Below, piece by piece: positions 1 through 5,567 of a stretch of DNA of 5,662 nucleotides; the first letter of the stretch is position 1, and the number at the start of each line of letters is the position of its first letter. The notes below the pieces were generated by a model. That model made no database searches. It was not told where the DNA came from and saw only the letters and a program-made list of their open reading frames with translations. The stretch is from positions 1 through 5,662 of the forward strand of contig JAIRXY010000270.1 in NCBI GenBank assembly GCA_031268055.1. Direction: 5' to 3'. Source of the DNA: Prevotellaceae bacterium (lineage in GTDB: Bacteria > Bacteroidota > Bacteroidia > Bacteroidales > UBA932). The translations under genes were made by a program, and so were the position numbers.

Positions 1-236
1 AGGTCTATAGTCCATGTGTCGTCAGCAGCGGCCATAGTAGCAATGCCGCTGCTTTTGCTGCTTTTGCTGCTATCCAAAGAAGACGAAAGGCTGCTGTCGT
101 TCGCCAAAGCCCAGCCTGAAAGCGGCACGCCGGAGTCGCTTTTAAAATTTTCGGAAGGTAAAATAGCCGTTTGAGCAGCGCCAAAGTTCGCCTGCAACGT
201 CAGGGCAAGCCCCAGAATAAAAATTTTTGTTTTCAT
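1..236 (-). CDS. Secreted hypothetical protein, N-terminal part only (runs off left edge)
   Basis: A minus-strand frame opens with ATG at 236-234 and stays open for 78 codons to the window edge, so only the N-terminus is visible. The first ~21 residues form a good signal peptide: Lys at positions 2 and 4, a hydrophobic stretch (IFILGLALTL), and a likely signal peptidase I site near FGAAQ. The mature part is rich in Ser, Ala, Asp and Lys, with a run reading SSLDSSKSSKSSG at about residues 54-66, which looks like a flexible export linker. I do not recognise a domain. Whether it ends in a T9SS sorting domain cannot be seen because the C-terminus lies outside. There is no Shine-Dalgarno sequence upstream, which is usual in Bacteroidota. 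It is divergent from porW. The start and signal peptide are well supported; the function is unknown. Confidence 0.72.
   Translation of the reverse strand, partial: MKTKIFILGLALTLQANFGAAQTAILPSENFKSDSGVPLSGWALANDSSLSSSLDSSKSSKSSGIATMAAADDTWTID
48..71. repeat. Short tandem repeat, 9-bp unit, inside the secreted-protein gene
   Basis: The unit GCTGCTTTT occurs twice in tandem (48-56 and 57-65), followed by a partial third copy GCTGCT (66-71). Read on the minus strand it encodes a Ser-Ser-Lys repeat within the flexible region of the secreted protein. A change in copy number would keep the frame, so it would alter linker length rather than switch the gene off. Confidence 0.6.
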
Positions 237-371
237 GACCGTACTTGAATTAAGTTGATGGGCACAGCAGCAGGAAGACAGCCAATTGCGGTCACCCCAT
301 TATGCAGCTTGCATGGTCTTTTCATTACGGTTGGCTTTGCGATTTCCCTGTAGCTCAGAAAAAAAGCGAAC

Positions 372-393
372 ATTACGCACGCTTGCGCGTAAT
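372..393. promoter_or_regulatory. Perfect 7-bp dyad, possible operator or small hairpin
   Basis: ATTACGC (372-378) is exactly complementary to GCGTAAT (387-393) across an 8-base spacer. No T-run follows on either strand, so it does not look like an intrinsic terminator. It lies 136 bases upstream of the secreted-protein start and may be a protein-binding site or the base of an RNA hairpin. The heptamer GCGTAAT recurs at 749-755, overlapping a candidate -7 box. The function is inferred from symmetry alone. Confidence 0.3.
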
Positions 394-404
394 ATCAGGT
401 GTTG

Positions 405-419
405 CGTATATCGTATACG
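405..419. promoter_or_regulatory. 15-bp palindrome, possible operator
   Basis: CGTATA (405-410) and TATACG (414-419) flank TCG, giving a perfect odd-centred palindrome. It sits 12 bases right of the 372-393 dyad and just left of a TAT-rich tract (430-465). Compact symmetry next to A+T-rich DNA in a divergent intergenic region suits a dimeric transcription-factor site. No regulator can be named. Confidence 0.3.
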
Positions 420-542
420 GTGTAGATGTGGTATATGGGCAGTATGTATGTATATAGTATATTGTGCGTTATATTATTGCATGCGTCAAATTTAGGTTAG
501 ATGATTAGATTTAGATTTCGGCGCTACATGTATTTATGTTAG

Positions 543-568
543 CAGGTTTTTGAAATCTGTTAGGTTTG
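543..568. repeat. Degenerate REP-like inverted repeat related to the one after porX
   Basis: CAGGTTT (543-549) and AAATCTG (553-559) form a 7-bp inverted repeat with one mismatch, followed by TTAGG. The whole stretch aligns with 5536-5562 downstream of porX: both read CAGG, a T-run, AAA, then CTGTTAGG and TTG, with only a few substitutions and one gap. Two imperfect copies of one short palindromic unit in separate intergenic regions suggest a dispersed family in this genome. The match is short, so chance is not excluded. Confidence 0.4.
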
Positions 569-581
569 CTTTGGGTTTTGC

Positions 582-612
582 ACATCCTACAAATCAGCAG
601 GTTATAGGATGT
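582..612. repeat. 8-bp-stem hairpin with nearby 9-bp direct repeats
   Basis: ACATCCTA (582-589) is perfectly complementary to TAGGATGT (605-612), enclosing a 15-base loop. The loop contains AATCAGCAG (592-600), which recurs at 631-639. It follows the REP-like unit at 543-568 and may belong to the same element, extending to about 660. There is no T-tract, so a terminator role is unlikely. Confidence 0.4.
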
Positions 613-732
613 CTTGTGGTATCGGAGTTCAATCAGCAGCTGGTTGTTGGCTACCCGTAAATTAGAGAACGGACGAACGGGCAGGATAAAAATACGCATA
701 TTTTCAACACATAAGCAAAATGGAATATTAAA

Positions 733-759
733 TTGCGTGAATAATATAGCGTAATTTTG
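733..759 (+). promoter_or_regulatory. Candidate Bacteroidota promoter reading toward porW
   Basis: TAATTTTG at 752-759 matches the Bacteroidota -7 consensus TAnnTTTG exactly. A TTG lies upstream at 733-735, but the 16-base gap is shorter than the usual ~19. It would give a leader of well over 150 bases before porW. The same 9-mer GTAATTTTG recurs at 816-824 without an upstream TTG. Confidence 0.3.
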
Positions 760-929
760 GGTTTTGAGCCGAGCAAAGCAAGCTCATGAGCTCCGAAAAA
801 ATAAATGCAGGGTGAGTAATTTTGAGTAAATCCTTTCTACCCCCTCCTTAATCCTCTGCTTTACTGTTGAATTTGAAAAAATTAACCAAACCAAGAGCAA
901 TAGGCAACCGTAGTTGGCAGAATCCTGCG

Positions 930-937
930 TACCTTTG
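930..937 (+). promoter_or_regulatory. Candidate -7 box closest to porW
   Basis: TACCTTTG matches TAnnTTTG exactly. A TTG at 914-916 is only 13 bases upstream, too close to be a normal -33 element. If used, transcription would begin near 943-945, leaving about 13 bases before TTG 958 but about 50 before GTG 997. That would favour the GTG as the porW start. The evidence is a single box. Confidence 0.27.
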
Positions 938-987
938 ATGATTCTGTAGGGGAGGCGTTGCCTTGCTACTTTCGAGGACTTATACAA

Positions 988-996
988 TTTTTTTTT
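988..996. repeat. Run of nine T at the porW start
   Basis: Nine consecutive T residues end immediately before GTG 997. If translation starts at TTG 958, the run is coding (Phe-Phe-Phe) and a one-base slip would shift the frame. If it starts at GTG 997, the run is the last part of the leader, where Bacteroidota usually prefer A-rich sequence. It is either a slippage-prone site or a place where the assembled base count needs checking. Confidence 0.7.
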
Positions 997-3891
997 GTGC
1001 TTGTAAGAAAATTCATATACGCTGTTTTACTTTGCGGCGCTGCTGCCGCTGCGCTGCCGGCGGTGGCGCAGAGCCGGGCGCAGCAACCCGTGCGGAAGGT
1101 AAATGACGGCGTAAAAAGCGTGAACGACTCCGTTGCTGGCAGCCTGCAGCAGGTGAACAGGGAGCTGCAAAAATCAACGGACAAGGTCAATAAAAAGATT
1201 GACGCTGTTACATCAAAGCTGGACGAGAAGGCCGACAAGATTGACGAAAAGCTGAGCAGCGCAAGCGAAAAAATAAAGGCCGCTACCATCAAGAAAAATA
1301 CGCGGGTGATGCGTACCTACCACAACGTTACGGCCTACTACAACGTTTACTTCAACGCCAACGACAGCTACAAGGAGGGCTTAAAAAAGGCGGCCAAAGA
1401 GTATCGCTTTGACTATACGCAGATACTTCCCATTTTTACCTTTGAGGAGCAAAATATCCCCACAACGGTAACCGCAGAAATGGCGCGTACGCTCGAAAAA
1501 TCGGACAAGACAATCAAAAAGCACTCGCTCACCACCAAGCCCAACCTGAAAAAGGGGCAGCGGCTGACCAAAAAAGAGCAGGATTTCTACAACCGCCGCG
1601 AATTTTGCAACTCCATTGACGACGCCTACCTGCTTATCGGCAAAGCCAACATCTATCTGCACGAGTACGACCTTGCCCTGCTTGCCTTTGAGCATGTGAC
1701 GGTGGAGTATCCCTACGAGCCAACGATATACGAGGCGCGGATATGGTCGGCTGTAGTGGCCGGCGCCAAGGGCGACGTGGCGCGCGAGCGGGAAATCCTG
1801 ACGGCGCTTGCCGCCGATAAAAAGTTCCCAAAAAAGTACGCCGAGCTGCTCAATAGGGCGACCGCCGACTTGCTCATTCGCGAAAAAAACTACGGAGAGG
1901 CCATTCCCAAGGTAGAGCAGGCCATAAAAAATACCCGCAACAGCGTAAACCGCCTGCGCTACCGCTTCATTCTGGGGCAGCTCTACCAGCACACGGGAAA
2001 TGCACCAAAGGCCATAGAGCGCTACACCTCCGTTATTCGCCGAATGCCCCCCTACGATCTTGAGTTCCACGCAAGGCTCAACAGGGCGTTTCTCTCGATA
2101 GGCCGCAAGGGTGAGAGCATGCGCAAAATGCTCATGAAGATGTCCAAGGACGAAAAAAACAAGGATTACTTGGACATGATATACTACGCCTTGGCCGAGA
2201 TGGAGATGAACGCCAAGCGCACCGACTTGGCCATAACGTACTACAAGCTCTCTGCCGCCAACAGCAAAAACAACAACCCCCAGCGGCTGCTCTCCTGCCT
2301 TACGCTCGCCAAGTACTTTGAGGCGCATGGCGACTACGAGGCTGCTCAGGCCTACTACGACAGCACCGCAATGGTCATGCCCAAAACCGACCCCGAGTAC
2401 GACATGGTGAGCAACAAGGCGATTAACTTGGGCAAGCTGGCCGTAAACTTGCGCATTATCAAAACCGAAGACAGCTTGCAGCGCATAGCCCGCATGAGCC
2501 AAAAAGACCGCGAAAAGTACGTCGCTACCCAAATTGCGCAGGCCAAGCACAACGAGGAGCAAAGGCAGCGCGACGAGGAAATACGCGCCGCGCGCGCCGA
2601 AGCCGCTACGGTGGCCGCCTCGACGTTTGCGCAGCCGGCAAGCGGAAAGTGGTACTTCTACAACCCGCAGCTGGTAGGGTCGGGGCTTGCCGAATTTAGA
2701 AAAAAGTGGGGGCAGCGTAAGCTGGCCGACAATTGGAGGCACGAGAGCAAGGGATTTTCTGCCGACTTTGCCATGCCGTCAGGCGGCGGCAGCGGCGGCA
2801 GCGGCGACGACGACGAAAAAGCAGGGCAGCAGAAGCTCCCACCAGACCAGACGGAAAGCTACTACTTGGCCAACGTACCGTTCACCGACTCGCTAATGGA
2901 GGCGTCGAACGCACGGGTAGTGGAGGCCATGTTCGATGCCGGCTTGGTTTATAAGGATTACATTCACGACAACCCAAACGCTATCGCCATGCTGGAGGGG
3001 CTGCTCAAGCGCTTCCCCGCCAACCGCTATCGCCTCGAAACGCTGTTCTACCTCTACGTGCTCAACAGCGAAGCCGACAACGACAAGCGCGCCGACTACT
3101 ACAAAAACCTGCTCTTTACGGAGTATCCCGACGAGCTGCTTACCTTGTACGTAAAAGACCCTGCGCACGTCTCGGACAAGGAGGCGCACGAAAAAACGGC
3201 CAACCAGCTTTACAGCGCCGCCTACGATTTGTACCAGTCGGGACGCTACGACGAGGCCATTCGCCTGTCGCGGCAAGGGCTGGAGGCCTACGGAGAGCTG
3301 GGCGTAGCCGCCAACTTTAAGCTCCTGAACGTAATGGCAACAGGTGGTAACGGCAACATTGGGCAGTACATCGCAGGGCTGGCCGAGGTGGTAAAGGACT
3401 ACCCCAACACCTCTGCTGCTGCTGCTGCGCAGGAGATGATGGAGCTTGTCCAGAAGCGGGAGCTGACGCTTATCAGCGAGCGCGAGGCGCCGCCAACAGA
3501 GGAGCAGGCTGTACCCAGCGTACCCTACAGCGACGACGACGGCGAAAGCTTGCTGGCGCTCATCGTAGACAAAAGCGTCAACATTAACCAGCTGAAATTT
3601 AACTTTATATCCTTTAACGCAGATATCGACGCCGATGACTTGAGCGTTAGCGACAGCAAGTTCAACAACGATTTGCTGCTGCTCTCCGTGGGGAGCTTCA
3701 AAACCATTGAAGACGCTACTGCATACTACAAGAAAATCAAGGCTTACCCTGCTATCTTTAGGGATTTGAATTTAGAGGGATATTCGCTGTTTGCCATCAC
3801 GGTAAAAAATCTTGAGCTGCTTCAGCAGAGCAAGGTAATCAGCGCATACGATACATTTTTTCAGCTCAACGTTTTAAAAAACGCTGAGTAA
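997..3891 (+). CDS. porW: T9SS outer-membrane-associated TPR protein, PorW/SprE family
   Basis: Residues are numbered from GTG 997 (964 aa). Residues 1-24 form a signal peptide (LVRK, then a hydrophobic Ala-rich stretch) with a signal peptidase I site at AVA/Q. A Cys at 13 sits in VLLCG, a poor lipobox, although family members are usually lipoproteins. Residues 35-97 are a heptad helical extension. Family landmarks follow: KKNT (99-102), YHNVTAYYNVYFN (108-120), TPR-like helices from ~209 to ~480, KWYFYN (551-556) with KKWGQRKLADNW, a Gly/Ser/Asp linker (594-608), more TPR helices (~638-770), and a C-terminal domain (~849-964) ending near YDTFFQLNV. In known species PorW/SprE is needed for T9SS secretion and gliding and is thought to link the PorK/PorN ring to the translocon. 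The frame is also open from TTG 958, giving 13 extra residues; no ATG is available. I prefer GTG 997 because it gives a compact signal peptide. porX follows 15 bases later. Confidence 0.88.
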   Translation: MLVRKFIYAVLLCGAAAAALPAVAQSRAQQPVRKVNDGVKSVNDSVAGSLQQVNRELQKSTDKVNKKIDAVTSKLDEKADKIDEKLSSASEKIKAATIKKNTRVMRTYHNVTAYYNVYFNANDSYKEGLKKAAKEYRFDYTQILPIFTFEEQNIPTTVTAEMARTLEKSDKTIKKHSLTTKPNLKKGQRLTKKEQDFYNRREFCNSIDDAYLLIGKANIYLHEYDLALLAFEHVTVEYPYEPTIYEARIWSAVVAGAKGDVAREREILTALAADKKFPKKYAELLNRATADLLIREKNYGEAIPKVEQAIKNTRNSVNRLRYRFILGQLYQHTGNAPKAIERYTSVIRRMPPYDLEFHARLNRAFLSIGRKGESMRKMLMKMSKDEKNKDYLDMIYYALAEMEMNAKRTDLAITYYKLSAANSKNNNPQRLLSCLTLAKYFEAHGDYEAAQAYYDSTAMVMPKTDPEYDMVSNKAINLGKLAVNLRIIKTEDSLQRIARMSQKDREKYVATQIAQAKHNEEQRQRDEEIRAARAEAATVAASTFAQPASGKWYFYNPQLVGSGLAEFRKKWGQRKLADNWRHESKGFSADFAMPSGGGSGGSGDDDEKAGQQKLPPDQTESYYLANVPFTDSLMEASNARVVEAMFDAGLVYKDYIHDNPNAIAMLEGLLKRFPANRYRLETLFYLYVLNSEADNDKRADYYKNLLFTEYPDELLTLYVKDPAHVSDKEAHEKTANQLYSAAYDLYQSGRYDEAIRLSRQGLEAYGELGVAANFKLLNVMATGGNGNIGQYIAGLAEVVKDYPNTSAAAAAQEMMELVQKRELTLISEREAPPTEEQAVPSVPYSDDDGESLLALIVDKSVNINQLKFNFISFNADIDADDLSVSDSKFNNDLLLLSVGSFKTIEDATAYYKKIKAYPAIFRDLNLEGYSLFAITVKNLELLQQSKVISAYDTFFQLNVLKNAE
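3865..3888. other. Imperfect dyad at the porW stop
   Basis: CTCA (3865-3868) and CGTTTT (3870-3875) pair with AAAACG (3878-3883) and TGAG (3885-3888), with one A/C mismatch. The dyad covers the last codons of porW, just before its TAA. Its core is A/T-rich and no T-run follows, so it is not a good terminator. As RNA it could modestly stabilise the porW end or tune read-through to porX. It may also be incidental coding sequence. Confidence 0.3.
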
Positions 3892-3906
3892 AGAAAGTAG
3901 AAAATC

Positions 3907-5466
3907 ATGAACATACACATACTTTGGATTGACGACGAGGTAGCTATACTTAGGCCTCACATTATATTTCTGGAAAGCAAAGGTTACACGCTCCACACTA
4001 CCACCAACGGGCAAGACGCGCTGGAGCTTATTCAGAGCGGCAGCTTCGACCTTGTATTTCTCGACGAAAACATGCCCGGAATCAACGGCATTGAAACCCT
4101 GAAGCTCATCAAGGAGCTGCGCCCCATGCTGCCGGTGGTGATGATTACCAAGAGCGAGGAGGAGGACGTTATGCACAAGGCCATTGGCTCTAAGATTGCA
4201 GACTACCTCATCAAGCCGGTTAACCCCAATCAGGTGCTGATGTCCATCAAGAAGGTAATTCACCACAAGCAAATCGTATCCGACCAGTCTATGGCCGACT
4301 ACCGCGTGGAGTTTGGAAAAATTGCCCAGCAGCTGAGCGAGGCAAAAACCATCGACAACTGGACGGCTATCTACCGGAAGCTGGTGGGATGGGACATAAA
4401 CCTCTGCCAATCGGGTGACGAGGGCGTGCGCGAAATCCTGACCTACCAGCTCAGCGAGGTGAACAACGAGTTCTGCAAGTTCATCAGCCAGCAGTACCTT
4501 AGCTGGTTTGCCGGAGACAAAGCCCCCGAGGAGCGTCCGCTCATGTCGCACCAGCTGCTGCGGAGCAAGGTATTTCCTCACCTTGCCGACGACGCTAAGG
4601 TCGCGTTTCTCCTTATCGACAACCTCCGGTACGACCACTGGCGCATGATTGCGCCAACTGTGCAGGAATTTTTCAAGATAGAGGAGGATGAAATGTACTG
4701 TAGCATTTTGCCTACCGCCACGCAGTACGCGCGAAACGCCATTTTTGCGGGGCTTATGCCCTCCGAGATAGAGAAGCTTACGCCCGACTACTGGCTCAAC
4801 GACGAAGACGACGGCGGGAAAAATCAGCACGAGGAGGAGTTCTTGCGAAGGCAAATGCAGCGCTCCGGAATAACCGCCTCACTTTTCTTTCGTAAAATGG
4901 TGGGGCTTGACGGCGGCAAGCAGATGCTCAACGAGCTGGGTAAGCTCAACTCCTGCGATTTTGCCGTGCTGGTTTACAACTTTGTGGACATGCTCTCCCA
5001 TGCCCGCACCAACTCCGAGATTGTTCGCGAGCTGGCCGAAGACGAGCCTGCCTACCGCTCGCTCGTACGCTCGTGGTTTGAGCACTCCGACCTGCTGGAG
5101 CTCCTCAAGGAGCTGGCTGCCCGAAAATTTAAGGTTATACTTTCGAGCGACCACGGCACGGTGCGCGTCAGCAACCCCGTAAAAATTGTGGGCGACCGCA
5201 ACACCTCCACCAACTTGAGGTACAAAACGGGAAAGTCGCTCACCTACGACGCAAAGAGCCTGTTTGAGGTGCGAAAGCCAGAGCAGGCCTACCTGCCGCG
5301 CACCAACCTGTCGAGCAGCTACGTATTTGCCCGCAACCGCGATTTTTTGGTCTACCCCAACAGCTACAACTACCACGTAAAGTACTACCGCAACACCTTT
5401 CAGCACGGGGGGATTTCGATGGAGGAGATGCTGGTGCCCGTGATAACGCTTGCGCCGATAGAGTGA
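3907..5466 (+). CDS. porX: T9SS response regulator with PglZ/alkaline-phosphatase-like output domain, PorX
   Basis: The 519-aa product is full length for PorX. Residues 1-~115 are a CheY-like receiver: acidic pocket D9/D10, phosphoacceptor D53 in LDENMPG, T81 and K103 in YLIKP. A helical linker (~116-220) follows. The rest is a PglZ domain of the alkaline phosphatase superfamily with the likely metal and catalytic residues intact: D238 in LLIDN, the PTATQYAR motif (T270/T272, one being the nucleophile), D361 and H365 in VDMLSH, D415-H416 in SSDHG, and H500 in QHGG. PorX is cytoplasmic and in Porphyromonas works with the kinase PorY and sigma factor SigP to control T9SS genes and secretion; its PglZ domain is reported to bind zinc and cleave oligonucleotides. 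There is no DNA-binding domain. The ATG is secure because an in-frame TAG lies at 3898-3900. It is 15 bases behind porW on an A-rich spacer, so probably co-transcribed. No kinase gene is in the window. Confidence 0.95.
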   Translation: MNIHILWIDDEVAILRPHIIFLESKGYTLHTTTNGQDALELIQSGSFDLVFLDENMPGINGIETLKLIKELRPMLPVVMITKSEEEDVMHKAIGSKIADYLIKPVNPNQVLMSIKKVIHHKQIVSDQSMADYRVEFGKIAQQLSEAKTIDNWTAIYRKLVGWDINLCQSGDEGVREILTYQLSEVNNEFCKFISQQYLSWFAGDKAPEERPLMSHQLLRSKVFPHLADDAKVAFLLIDNLRYDHWRMIAPTVQEFFKIEEDEMYCSILPTATQYARNAIFAGLMPSEIEKLTPDYWLNDEDDGGKNQHEEEFLRRQMQRSGITASLFFRKMVGLDGGKQMLNELGKLNSCDFAVLVYNFVDMLSHARTNSEIVRELAEDEPAYRSLVRSWFEHSDLLELLKELAARKFKVILSSDHGTVRVSNPVKIVGDRNTSTNLRYKTGKSLTYDAKSLFEVRKPEQAYLPRTNLSSSYVFARNRDFLVYPNSYNYHVKYYRNTFQHGGISMEEMLVPVITLAPIE

Positions 5467-5490
5467 CAGCTGCCAATAATTTATTTCAGC

Positions 5491-5567
5491 GTTAGGGTTG
5501 GCTGCTACCCGATTACCCCACCCGATTGACCCTAACAGGGTTTTAAACCCTGTTAGGGTTGGCTGCT
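5491..5567. repeat. Intergenic repeat cluster with perfect 15-bp inverted repeat
   Basis: ACCCTAACAGGGTTT (5529-5543) is exactly complementary to AAACCCTGTTAGGGT (5545-5559) around a single T. The right arm overlaps a 16-bp direct repeat, GTTAGGGTTGGCTGCT, at 5491-5506 and 5552-5567. Between them ACCCGATT occurs at 5507-5514 and 5520-5527. The left GTTAGGGT (5491-5498) can also pair with ACCCTAAC (5529-5536), so two alternative folds exist. It begins 24 bases after the porX stop. A strong hairpin here could end or protect the porW-porX transcript, but no T-run follows, so a REP/MITE-type dispersed repeat is at least as likely. Confidence 0.75.

Larger units (their letters stand above)
237..957. 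other. Long divergent intergenic region without a convincing gene
   Basis: These 720 bases separate the leftward secreted-protein gene from rightward porW. The region is clearly more A+T-rich than the flanking genes. Short open frames on both strands show no codon structure, no recognisable domain and no start context, so I do not call them genes. It contains two perfect dyads (372-393 and 405-419), three TTAGAT hexamers (497-502, 505-510, 511-516), a REP-like inverted repeat (543-568), a hairpin (582-612), a 12-bp palindrome AGCTCATGAGCT (781-792), and several TAnnTTTG boxes. No tRNA-like cloverleaf or known riboswitch core was seen. An unannotated small RNA cannot be excluded. Confidence 0.7.

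Noticed and set aside
302..314. ATGCA/TGCAT dyad upstream of the secreted-protein gene
   Set aside because: A 5-bp stem with a 3-base centre is expected by chance in a region this long, and nothing else supports it.
286..495. Plus-strand open frame of 69 codons in the intergenic region
   Set aside because: It crosses both dyads and the TAT-rich tract, is rich in Cys, Arg and Tyr without pattern, and has no start context or codon bias. It is better explained as non-coding.
511..699. Minus-strand open frame of 62 codons
   Set aside because: It coincides with the REP-like unit and hairpin, so the open frame probably reflects a repeated non-coding element. It was kept only as a finding about the repeat.
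781..792. 12-bp palindrome AGCTCATGAGCT considered as part of a terminator
   Set aside because: No U-tract follows on the plus strand, there is no upstream gene to terminate, and the flanks do not extend the pairing.
1381..2742. Long open frame antisense to porW (about 450 codons)
   Set aside because: It exactly shadows porW, which has strong family motifs on the plus strand. High G+C at third positions removes antisense stops, and the product has no recognisable domain.
3415..3429. GCT trinucleotide run in porW
   Set aside because: It encodes a short Ala stretch at the end of a TPR helix. Four perfect units are too few to suggest repeat instability.
3874..4854. Long open frame antisense to porX (about 325 codons)
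   Set aside because: It mirrors the conserved receiver and PglZ coding sequence and has no independent features, so I treat it as a codon-bias shadow.
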